A DNA stretch of 31,704 nucleotides from the NCBI GenBank assembly GCA_964342465.1, contig CAYFFQ010000022.1, forward strand, positions 1 to 31,704, in the 5' to 3' direction. The position numbers and the translations under genes are program-made. Shown here in pieces: positions 8,573 through 15,993 of the stretch; within the stretch, counting starts at the first letter, position 1; every line of letters starts with the position of its first letter. The notes under the pieces are model-generated. The model made no database searches and was not told the origin of the DNA. It saw nothing but the letters and a program-made list of their open reading frames with translations. Origin of the DNA: MGIIb-Q1 sp964342465 (GTDB lineage: Archaea > Thermoplasmatota > Poseidoniia > Poseidoniales > Thalassarchaeaceae).

Positions 8573-8616
8573 ACTCCCGATTAATACCATCGGGAGTGGG
8601 TTCACACGAGTGAACC
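8573..8616 (+). terminator. Two adjacent hairpins downstream of dnaK
   Basis: The first is a perfect 9-bp stem actcccgat/atcgggagt with a 7-nt loop (8573-8597). The second is a perfect 7-bp stem ggttcac/gtgaacc with a 4-nt loop (8599-8616). They begin 17 nt after the dnaK stop. No T-run follows, so a bacterial-style intrinsic terminator is unlikely. They may stabilise or process the 3' end, or form a small RNA. The word ggttcac recurs in the 71-bp array near 11000. Confidence 0.5.
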
Positions 8617-8760
8617 ATTCATCACTGTGGGGTTTGCTTTGGATGTCACAGCCGACGGTCTGGTGGCCGCCGAAAGTGCTCCTCTCGGCACCAAGAGCAC
8701 CAAATCCGACCTTCGTGGCGATGCAAATCAGCATATCTGTCTGCAAATGTGAAGGGTTTG

Positions 8761-8770
8761 CATTATAGCG
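8761..8770 (+). promoter_or_regulatory. TATA-like box for the 8793 gene
   Basis: The sequence cattatagcg is centred about 28 nt before the ATG at 8793. No ribosome-binding site is visible, so a leaderless transcript is likely. Confidence 0.45.
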
Positions 8771-8792
8771 AAGCGAATCCCACCACCATGTG

Positions 8793-10082
8793 ATGCTGAG
8801 GTTGACTTGGATTCGGTCTCGAGCGAACATTCTCGTGATTCTGTTGCTGGGTGTGGTCTTCTTCTCACTCCTCTCCCCCACCGCGGAAGCCTTCATTTCG
8901 TCAGAGGACGATGAAGGTGAAGAGGATGAAAGTGGAGATGAGGACTATGATGATGATGACGATTGGGATGAAGACGAAGAGCGACATCTCGGAGAACACG
9001 AAGTGGAGGTCGAAGTCTCGAATGGTGAAGCGGTCATCCATCTGAAGCGAGAGACCGCTGACTACGAATCCGAAATTGAATTGAAATTCAAGACAGAGGC
9101 AGCCAATCTCGAACTGAAGTTCGAGGAGGAAATCGGCAACAGTGAGACCGAGAGGAAGATGGAAATCGAGTTGCAACAGGTCATCGAATACAATGACAGC
9201 AACATGAATGGCGGTTTCGACGCAGGAGAGACGGTCCTGTCGGCATGGGACCTGTCGGATAGTGCACATCCCCTGAATGATACTGCACCGCGCACAGAAG
9301 CGACTTGGAATGGTCTGACCGCCTCAGAGGTGACCAATGAAGGAATTAGCGGGTGGCATATCTCTGCCACCGCAAACCTCGGTGGCGACGGAGCCACATT
9401 CTCCATCGACCTCTATGTCTTCGGCACTGCAACCTCCCTCGCCGGAGGTGAGTTGAATCCGACGGATGTAAAGATAGACTTCGGATTTCACAACATCACT
9501 GCGAATTCAAACAGCAGTGCCGTGGCTCTCCTCCTCGAGATGAAAACCGAGCAGGAATGTGACCTCTACGACTCTGAGGAGAATGCGGAACAGGGATGCA
9601 GCGCCAATTTCAACAGCACTGATGTGAGCAGCACACTGACCTTCGGCTGGCTTGAACACGCCACCGTCGACGGTACTGAGATGGCGGTCAATCACTCAGA
9701 GATAGAGTGGAGTGGAGACTCTGACGGCTCCTCCAAAACCCATGAGAAACTGCTCCTCTTCTCATACCCACATGGACAAGACATCGTGCATGACCCGAAA
9801 CTCTCGGTGCAGTACGGCAAACTCGCTGGGGGTAGTACATCCCCACCCACAGGCCCTCCTACGGATGAGGGGGGAGGGGTCTCTCCTCTGACCTTGAAAA
9901 CGGTGGGAATTCTCCTCCTCATCACTCTACCCCTTTTCACCCTGCTTACCACCTTCGTACTGCGTGGAGGAAAAATAGTGGATGAAGAGAATAGTATCCC
10001 TGAGCCTCTCATCGCCTGGCTCTTACCACCACCACCCACAACCATGTTCGTGCAAGGAGAGGACGAGGAGGTGATGGGTTGA
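8793..10082 (+). CDS. Secreted, membrane-anchored Asp/Glu-rich protein (paralogue A)
   Basis: Function unknown. The 429 residues begin with a signal sequence (about 1-33, ending TAEA). An extremely acidic stretch follows (about 37-64, with five consecutive Asp at 53-57). An extracellular domain comes next, containing an EF-hand-like loop DSNMNGGFDAGE (135-146), an IVHDPKLSVQYG motif near 331 and two Cys (255, 269) that could form a disulfide. It ends with a single transmembrane helix (370-390) and a Pro-rich cytoplasmic tail. The gene at 11426 encodes a clear paralogue. A regulator overlaps its 3' end by 4 nt. The GTG at 8790, one codon upstream, is an alternative start. The acidic tract and loop suggest Ca2+ or other cation binding at the cell surface, which is inference. 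Confidence 0.75.
   Translation: MLRLTWIRSRANILVILLLGVVFFSLLSPTAEAFISSEDDEGEEDESGDEDYDDDDDWDEDEERHLGEHEVEVEVSNGEAVIHLKRETADYESEIELKFKTEAANLELKFEEEIGNSETERKMEIELQQVIEYNDSNMNGGFDAGETVLSAWDLSDSAHPLNDTAPRTEATWNGLTASEVTNEGISGWHISATANLGGDGATFSIDLYVFGTATSLAGGELNPTDVKIDFGFHNITANSNSSAVALLLEMKTEQECDLYDSEENAEQGCSANFNSTDVSSTLTFGWLEHATVDGTEMAVNHSEIEWSGDSDGSSKTHEKLLLFSYPHGQDIVHDPKLSVQYGKLAGGSTSPPTGPPTDEGGGVSPLTLKTVGILLLITLPLFTLLTTFVLRGGKIVDEENSIPEPLIAWLLPPPPTTMFVQGEDEEVMG
10066..10074 (+). promoter_or_regulatory. Strong Shine-Dalgarno site deciding a TTG start
   Basis: The perfect anti-16S complement aggaggtga lies 4 nt before the TTG at 10079. The downstream gene's start overlaps the preceding TGA by 4 nt, so translational coupling is likely. 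Confidence 0.65.
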
Positions 10083-10942
10083 GCAGAGAGAAGTGGACCA
10101 CTCGCCTGAAAACACTCGCCTGCCTGACCGGTTCAAACAACCAGAGCAGGGGTTCGATATCACCTCAGAGGTGGACAAGGGAGGGTATTTCTGAAAGATT
10201 GGCGGTCGACCAATCCGTGGTCTCTAGGCATCTGAAATCACTCGCTGATGAGGGTATGGTCTACTATGATGTGCGGAGAGTGCGTGGGATGAACAGGAGG
10301 AGGAAGGTTCCGATTCTGACGATGCTGGGTGCCGAACGGCTCGCCGAGGCGCGGGCGACACTGCTGTCAACCGAAGTGGAGGTGGAGTTGCAGAGCGGTC
10401 GTATCGAGGTGAGACCTCTCGGTGCGTTGAACCACCTGTGGCCGGACATCTCCATAACCGAGACCCTCGGACTCGTGGAATGGTTGGAGCGAAGCCGACA
10501 ACCTATTCCGCTCTCGAGCGCACCAAGTGGGCAGGGGTTCGGCAATCTTGACGAAGCATTGGTTCATTGGGCGATTGAAGGGGCGACCAGCCGAGGCGAA
10601 GCCGTTGAGAGGGCGGCTCTGCTGCTCACGCGCACCCTTTCGGTCTCCGCTATTCTTCGCTGGCAACTCGAACTTCTCGCCAGCGAAGGGCAGAGTGATG
10701 GTTGGAAACCTGAACCACTCGTGGGCGTGGGTGGAGAAGTGACCGACTTCCTTCTGCATGGTGATTGGCAGGGAGCACCGGAAGGATGGTCTCCAACCAT
10801 CGATTCAGCGAAGAGGTTGTTGAGAGGCGAGGCCACTGGAACGGACCTGCAACTGGTCGCCCTCGCCGTCGAGAACGGCGCCCCGGGTGAATGGGAACTA
10901 CTCATAGGAGACCTAGGGACAACCATCGAACATCAATCTTGA
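10079..10942 (+). CDS. Winged-helix (ArsR/MarR-like) transcriptional regulator
   Basis: Predicted DNA-binding protein of 287 residues. The N-terminal part (about 31-90) forms a winged helix: WTREGISERLAVDQSVVSRH supplies the helix-turn-helix with a typical VVSRHLKSL recognition helix, followed by a basic wing RRVRGMNRRRK. The larger C-terminal part is helical, with Arg-rich amphipathic segments, and I do not recognise it; it may be a ligand-binding or dimerisation domain. Translation starts at TTG (10079) behind a perfect ribosome-binding site, and the gene overlaps the upstream membrane-protein gene by 4 nt. The two are therefore co-expressed, and the regulator may control the surface-protein genes around it. 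The target is unknown. Confidence 0.8.
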   Translation: MSREKWTTRLKTLACLTGSNNQSRGSISPQRWTREGISERLAVDQSVVSRHLKSLADEGMVYYDVRRVRGMNRRRKVPILTMLGAERLAEARATLLSTEVEVELQSGRIEVRPLGALNHLWPDISITETLGLVEWLERSRQPIPLSSAPSGQGFGNLDEALVHWAIEGATSRGEAVERAALLLTRTLSVSAILRWQLELLASEGQSDGWKPEPLVGVGGEVTDFLLHGDWQGAPEGWSPTIDSAKRLLRGEATGTDLQLVALAVENGAPGEWELLIGDLGTTIEHQS

Positions 10943-10949
10943 ATGGGTA

Positions 10950-11227
10950 GGTTCACCCACTACGAAGTGGAGTCGTGAGGCCAGACTCGCGCCTTTCGAC
11001 CCACCCGCGATTCCGAGGCAGGTTCACCCAGTTCGAAGTGGAGTCGTGAGGCCAGACGCGCGCCTTTCGCCCCACCCGCGATTACGGGGCGGGTTCACCC
11101 AGTTCGAANNNNNNNNNNNNNNNNNNNNNNNNNNNNNNNNNNNNNNNNNNNNNNNNNNNNNNNNNNNNNNNNNNNNNNNNNNNNNNNNNNNNNNNNNNNN
11201 NNNNNNNNCGGGGCGGGTTCACCCAGT
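10950..11227. repeat. 71-bp tandem repeat array, interrupted by the assembly gap
   Basis: The word ggttcaccc recurs at 10950, 11021, 11092 and 11216. The first three are exactly 71 nt apart. Units contain agtggagtcgtgaggccaga and ctttcgnccccacccgcgatt-like segments with a few substitutions. The array runs into 100 Ns and resumes after them, so the true copy number is unknown and probably larger. No coding frame is convincing. It separates the regulator from the second Asp-rich paralogue. Confidence 0.88.
11109..11208. other. Assembly gap (100 Ns)
   Basis: Exactly 100 unresolved bases, a conventional placeholder for a gap of unknown length. Repeat units flank it on both sides, so collapse of the tandem array is the likely cause. 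Confidence 0.97.
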
Positions 11228-11365
11228 TCGAATTGGAGTTGGGAGGCACAGAATTGTCTCGGTTGGCTGGACTCGAACTTTCAATACTCTCATTTTCCTG
11301 TGGAATTGTAGGATGATGTGCCCATGACTCACTTGAAAGTGTCTCCCGCTTGTCAATGCAAATGT

Positions 11366-11403
11366 ACAAAATAAATGCAATTCTCCCGTTAATCCATTAA
11401 TAA
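11366..11403 (+). promoter_or_regulatory. AT-rich promoter of paralogue B
   Basis: Two TATA-like boxes are present: acaaaataaatgc (11366-11378) and ttaataagg (11397-11403). The second lies about 26 nt before the ATG at 11426. This AT-rich stretch stands out from the GC-rich repeat upstream. Confidence 0.45.
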
Positions 11404-11425
11404 GGTGAAGGGAGAAGTGAACACC

Positions 11426-12556
11426 ATGCAACCAAAACTGAGGTGGCTTATCGCCCTCATGTTCTCACTGCTGCTGATGGCACCAGTAGGCATGGTGGCG
11501 GCAGAAGATGATGATGACGGGAATGAGTCGAAAGAGGAAAAGGGAAACGATTCCGATGACGACGAAGATGATGACAACGAGGACGAGTTGAAACACAAGG
11601 TCGAAGTCGATGTCTCTGGAGATGAAATTACCGTTGAAATGAAACAGGAGAGCGGAGAATCGGAGTCGAAGATAGAATTCAAGACCGACCTCTCGGAAGC
11701 GAAATTCAAACTGAAGTTCGAAGAGGAGACCGGCCAGGTCGAGACCGAGCAAAAATTGGAAGTGGTTCTTCAGCGGCTCTTTGAATATCGGGATGCGAAC
11801 GGCAACGGTGCCTACGATGACGGGGAAACCGTGGTCTCAGCATATCGAATCGGGGGCTCCGGTGACTCGCTGTCGGATGCCCCTGACTCTGGGCAGATGA
11901 ATTGGGCAACACCAACTATCGCCGACCATCAGGTCGGTGCAAAGAGTGGGAAGAAAATGGGTGCGACTGCGACCTTCGGCCCCAATGGCTCCGGCGAGTT
12001 CGGCCTAGACATGATGGTTTTCGGTGATTTCACCAACCTCGCGTCTGGTCAACTGAAGCCGACTGATGTGAAAATCGATTTCATCATCAAACACTACCCA
12101 TACGAAGCCGATGACACGGCCATCGGCCTCTTGCTAAAGACCAAGACCAAGCAGGAAGTTGAGATGGAACACGAAGACATTGAGAACGATGAGGAGGGCA
12201 TCACCGCTTCGTCCACCACTGACGTCAATCAAGTCACACTGATGTTCGCCTGGAAGCAGTCGGCCACCATCGATGGAGTTGACCTGCCAGTCGCCACCAC
12301 CGTCCTCTCTTCGGCGATGGAATCAGAGCAGGATGGTTCTGAATCCGAATTCGAATACAAGAAGCGATTTGTCATCTCCTATGCCCGTGGAGATGTCATC
12401 GTCCATGACCCCGTCGCCGGAGTTGGATATGGTGGAATGGCTGCGACTGATGCAGGCTGGCTTGACGCTTTGATGCCGGGCTTTACCACTCTGCTCGCCA
12501 CCGCTTCGATTTCTGTCGCAGCAATAGCCCTGCGTCCAAGGCGAAAAATGTATTGA
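11426..12556 (+). CDS. Secreted Asp-rich protein with PGF-type C-terminal anchor (paralogue B)
   Basis: Function unknown. The 376 residues start with a signal sequence (1-26, ending MVAA). A run of Asp/Glu follows (27-55), then a domain paralogous to the 8793 product. Shared landmarks are KLKFEEETG, the EF-hand-like loop DANGNGAYDDGE (123-134), PTDVKIDF and DVIVHDPVAGVGYG. The C-terminus is MPGF (350-353), a hydrophobic helix, then RPRRK, which matches the PGF-CTERM pattern of archaeosortase substrates. Paralogue A has an ordinary transmembrane helix instead. An in-frame GTG at 11405 would add 7 residues before the signal peptide, so 11426 is preferred. A surface-exposed, cation-binding, lipid-anchored protein is a reasonable inference. 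Confidence 0.78.
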   Translation: MQPKLRWLIALMFSLLLMAPVGMVAAEDDDDGNESKEEKGNDSDDDEDDDNEDELKHKVEVDVSGDEITVEMKQESGESESKIEFKTDLSEAKFKLKFEEETGQVETEQKLEVVLQRLFEYRDANGNGAYDDGETVVSAYRIGGSGDSLSDAPDSGQMNWATPTIADHQVGAKSGKKMGATATFGPNGSGEFGLDMMVFGDFTNLASGQLKPTDVKIDFIIKHYPYEADDTAIGLLLKTKTKQEVEMEHEDIENDEEGITASSTTDVNQVTLMFAWKQSATIDGVDLPVATTVLSSAMESEQDGSESEFEYKKRFVISYARGDVIVHDPVAGVGYGGMAATDAGWLDALMPGFTTLLATASISVAAIALRPRRKMY

Positions 12557-12615
12557 ACTACACCCATTTTCTACAATGAACATCCTCATAACGAACTACG
12601 ACGGGCGGATGGTGA

Positions 12616-13143
12616 ATGAATATTGGGCGATGCCACCTCACAGTCGCTGTCATCACACTGATGCTGGCTCTCAGCCCCATCGTCTCTGCCGATGACGATG
12701 GTGATGACGATGGCTGGGGCGAGGATAGAGGCAAGGGGCTCGGCACAGCATCGGCGGTGCTTCTCGCCTTGTCGATGACCATCGTCGTCTGGAAGCCGGC
12801 TCTGAAATACATCCGTAAGAACGCGGATGCTATCGTCGCTGACGGAAGATGGCTGAAGAAGGAGTTGGGTAAGGCCAACCGCTGGTATCTCAAGACCCAC
12901 TATTGGATAGGCACATTCGCTGTCCTGACGGGTTTGGTGCATGGATTGATGATGGACAAGTGGGAATGGATGTTCTGGGCCGCTTGGGGCGGCATGGCTC
13001 TGATGTCCGTATCGGGAGCGCTTCTGCTGTGGAAATGGCCACCTCGTGAAGTGAAGAAGGGGGCGCGTATGTTGCATGCACAGCGGGCTATTCTGGTTCT
13101 CACCATCATCCTCCTCTTCATCTCACATGAGGGGTTTGACTGA
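12616..13143 (+). CDS. Four-helix membrane protein, possible b-type cytochrome
   Basis: No confident family assignment. The 175 residues begin with a signal-like helix (7-24), then a short Asp-rich segment DDDGDDDGWGED that echoes the two upstream secreted proteins. Transmembrane helices follow at about 45-60, 95-111, 118-139 and 155-171. Four His sit at or near helix ends: His95 and His109 (14 apart) in one helix, and His154 and His171 (17 apart) in the last. Paired His across two helices is how ferric-reductase and cytochrome b561-like proteins bind two hemes, so heme b binding is plausible but unproven. It precedes the alpha/alpha-repeat gene by 24 nt and probably opens that operon. A TATA-like ctcataacg lies about 28 nt upstream. 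Confidence 0.65.
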   Translation: MNIGRCHLTVAVITLMLALSPIVSADDDGDDDGWGEDRGKGLGTASAVLLALSMTIVVWKPALKYIRKNADAIVADGRWLKKELGKANRWYLKTHYWIGTFAVLTGLVHGLMMDKWEWMFWAAWGGMALMSVSGALLLWKWPPREVKKGARMLHAQRAILVLTIILLFISHEGFD

Positions 13144-13167
13144 ACAAAGAATGATGGGGTCTCAGAA

Positions 13168-15984
13168 ATGCGGAGAATGGTATTGGTCATGTTAGCGATG
13201 CTGATAGCGAGTTCCTTCTCTCACCTCCCAACGGGAGATGATTTGGATGGGAGAAATGCAATGGATGGCGTCGGAGGGCGGGAAGCACTGACATTTTCCC
13301 CCGATGTATCTTACAGATTCATCCAGAATTCACAGAACATCGCTCTCAACCAGTTGAAGGACATCAACGACATCTACCATTTCGTCGGCATCCACGCCTA
13401 CACCGATGGCGTCTCAGCCATCAACGCCACCCTGCGTGGCGAACTTATCGTGAGACTACAATCATATCAGAACCGTGATGGTGGATTCGGAGATTGGGAA
13501 AGTGACCGCTCCAAGGCGGGCAGCACACGACTCGCAGTAGAGACTCTCGCCATGCTCGGAGCGCAACCGCTAAATCTGACTTCACTCGAACTGTTCGTGG
13601 CTGAACTTCAGGTCACTGGACTGCAATACGGTAACTACGGATTCAGGTCGACCATCAGGGAGAGCGATGCTGATATCTCGACCACCTATGATGCGGTCCG
13701 AACTCTTTCGATGTTGCAACTCACAGTGCCCAACGCAACCGGAGTGGAGGAATATGTTCATCAACACCGAAATCTCGATGGTGGCTACGGTTTCCAGACC
13801 AACCGCGAAGCGGGCATCTTTTGGACAAGTACGACCATTCACACGGAAAGAGCACTACTCACCTTGGATGAACTGGGGGCAATTCCTGACCAGCCATCAC
13901 TGACTGAGGACTTCCTGCGAACCACTCAGGCCGCAGGAGGGGGTTTCGCCAACACACCAGGGGGAGTCGCCAAGGTCTCATACACATGGGATGCGATTCT
14001 CGCCTTCGATTCCCTCGCTGTCGCTCTGCCGCGGGCGAATGATGCAGCCGACTTCTTGGAATCCAACCAGGTTGCCGACGGCGGCTGGCTGGAGTATGGA
14101 CTGGACACCGAGACCGGACTTCACTCGACCCACTTCGCAGTCAGAGCTCTCACCATGCTGGGGAGAGCGTACGGCCACACCCCGATTTTGGGTTTTCTCG
14201 ATGCCGAATTGAGTGGTGGGGTAAATGGTGGATTCGGCAATCAACCGGGAATGGATTCCAATATCAGGATCACCTTCGACGCCGTCTCTTCACTCAATTC
14301 CATCGGCAGGAACCCGAACAATCACACCGCCGCGGCGGAGTTCCTGCTCTCAGCTCAGAATCTTGACGGTGGATTCGGATTCGGCGGTTCATCCGTCGAA
14401 TCCACCTACCGCTCGGTGGCGGCACTACATCGGCTCGGAGTCGATGTGCCGAATTCCAGTGCAACCATCGATTATCTGCGCAGCGCCCAAAATCTCGACG
14501 GTGGATTCGGTTTCACCGCAGGCCGACCCTCCACAGCAGCCTACACCTACCGAGCGGTGATGGCTCTCAATCTGCTCGCCTCGTCTGCAGTCGATGAGGC
14601 GGGTGCGGCAGACTATCTGCAAAACCTTCAGAACAGCGATGGAGGATTTGGCAATCAGGCTGGCGACGGAACCTCTGCCATCGGTTCCACATACCGATGC
14701 ATCCGTGGACTTGCGACTCTATCCTCCCAGCCGTTGAATGTCGATGGCGCAGAGACCTTCATTCTCAATTCGCAGAACGTCGATGGAGGATTCCGGCTCT
14801 CCCCTTCTTCGACCCTCTCCCCCAACAATCTCTCGACCGCAGTGCGCACCTACGACGCAGTCATCGCCCTCGAACATCTGGGGAGGCCACTTGCCTCAAC
14901 CACCGCCGTCGACGGTTTCATCAAGAGCCTGAGAAATCCCGACCTCGGATATGCTGAGAAACCGGACTTCACCTCTGAGGTGGATGACACCTTCATCTCC
15001 CTGACCGCACTGCTCTCACTGCATCCCGAACTGGACACTCCCCCGATAATTCTAGAATCTGGAGTGAGCAACTCGACACCGCTCTCCAATCAGGAGGTCT
15101 GGTTCAATCTCACTTACAATGATACAGATGGACAGAGGGCTGACAAGGTGGTTCTCGAGATAAATGGTATTCCACAGTTGATGCCGCTCTCAAAATCGCT
15201 CCCAGCCATTTCGCGCTACAACACCACTATGCCGGTAGGCAACCACACATACCGCTTCCTCATTCAATCAGGCGAAGATGTTGTGACCTCTCAATCCGGT
15301 CAGGTCGATGTCTCCCCGGTCGGCTCGCCGCCGGCGATAGACATCTCTGTCTCACCACAGGAAGGGGATGTGGAGACGGTCTTCACCTTCCACGCTAATT
15401 ATTCTGATGTCGATGGCGACGCAGCCAAGTTCGTACGCCTCTCCATCAATGGGGGAGAATGGATTGAGATGGCGGATGATGGCGGTGGAGACGGCGGGTT
15501 CCAGTACATCACCACCCTGCCACCAGGCCGCCACACTGCCCGCACCAGAACTAGCGATGGCGTCAACATAGTTCTCTCTGACAACCTACAGGCGCCATTC
15601 GTCCACTCACCCGACACCTCGAGGCCGGACTGGGCGACATTCATCAAAATCGAGGCACTGGTTCTCTCTGAAAGGGGGGTGCAGATAGGGATAGATGATG
15701 TATCGCTGACCATCCATGAGGGGGTTCAAGCGTGGGTCGTCGTCACCCCCGACGAACTTCTCTTTGTGACCTTGGATGGTAGTGAATTGATAGTGGAGGA
15801 GGAGTCTGATGCATTCATTCCCACCGAGATATCCGAGCGATTTGATGGCAGAATCCTGTTAGCGGGAGCGTCGATAATCGCCACTATTCTGCTGCTTTTC
15901 GGATTGAAGGGGAGGTTGAGAAAGGGTAGGAGGAGAAAGGACCTCGACCCGTGGATGACCTCTGAGGATTATTGGGAGGATTGA
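13168..15984 (+). CDS. Large secreted alpha/alpha-toroid (prenyltransferase/squalene-cyclase-like) repeat protein
   Basis: Extracellular, membrane-anchored protein of 938 residues. A signal sequence (1-20) is followed by about eleven helical-hairpin repeats (roughly 90-620), each ending in a QNxDGGFG-like turn, e.g. SYQNRDGGFGDW, AQNLDGGFGFG (twice) and LQNSDGGFGNQ. This is the signature of the terpenoid-cyclase/prenyltransferase alpha/alpha barrel. One barrel needs about six hairpins, so this may be a double barrel. I do not see the DxDD acid of squalene cyclases or an obvious Asp/Cys/His zinc site, so binding rather than catalysis is likely. Beta-rich Ig-like domains follow (about 630-800), then a transmembrane helix near 895-911 and a basic tail. 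Many N-glycosylation sequons fit an outside location. It ends 9 nt before the ligase gene. Confidence 0.8.
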   Translation: MRRMVLVMLAMLIASSFSHLPTGDDLDGRNAMDGVGGREALTFSPDVSYRFIQNSQNIALNQLKDINDIYHFVGIHAYTDGVSAINATLRGELIVRLQSYQNRDGGFGDWESDRSKAGSTRLAVETLAMLGAQPLNLTSLELFVAELQVTGLQYGNYGFRSTIRESDADISTTYDAVRTLSMLQLTVPNATGVEEYVHQHRNLDGGYGFQTNREAGIFWTSTTIHTERALLTLDELGAIPDQPSLTEDFLRTTQAAGGGFANTPGGVAKVSYTWDAILAFDSLAVALPRANDAADFLESNQVADGGWLEYGLDTETGLHSTHFAVRALTMLGRAYGHTPILGFLDAELSGGVNGGFGNQPGMDSNIRITFDAVSSLNSIGRNPNNHTAAAEFLLSAQNLDGGFGFGGSSVESTYRSVAALHRLGVDVPNSSATIDYLRSAQNLDGGFGFTAGRPSTAAYTYRAVMALNLLASSAVDEAGAADYLQNLQNSDGGFGNQAGDGTSAIGSTYRCIRGLATLSSQPLNVDGAETFILNSQNVDGGFRLSPSSTLSPNNLSTAVRTYDAVIALEHLGRPLASTTAVDGFIKSLRNPDLGYAEKPDFTSEVDDTFISLTALLSLHPELDTPPIILESGVSNSTPLSNQEVWFNLTYNDTDGQRADKVVLEINGIPQLMPLSKSLPAISRYNTTMPVGNHTYRFLIQSGEDVVTSQSGQVDVSPVGSPPAIDISVSPQEGDVETVFTFHANYSDVDGDAAKFVRLSINGGEWIEMADDGGGDGGFQYITTLPPGRHTARTRTSDGVNIVLSDNLQAPFVHSPDTSRPDWATFIKIEALVLSERGVQIGIDDVSLTIHEGVQAWVVVTPDELLFVTLDGSELIVEEESDAFIPTEISERFDGRILLAGASIIATILLLFGLKGRLRKGRRRKDLDPWMTSEDYWED

Positions 15985-15990
15985 GGTGAG
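15983..15990 (+). promoter_or_regulatory. Shine-Dalgarno site of the ATP-grasp gene
   Basis: The sequence gaggtgag overlaps the stop of the upstream gene and lies 3 nt before the ATG at 15994, indicating translation from a common mRNA. Confidence 0.55.
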
Positions 15991-15993
15991 AGC

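Noticed and set aside
8617..8760. Possible small RNA in the dnaK-8793 intergenic region (6-bp gtgctc/gagcac dyad)
   Set aside because: The stem is short with a 13-nt loop, and no promoter or box C/D motif is evident.
11228..11300. Possible tRNA-like sequence (ttcgaattgg and ggactcgaac words)
   Set aside because: No acceptor, anticodon or T stem can be paired on either strand. The words belong to the 71-bp repeat and its flank.
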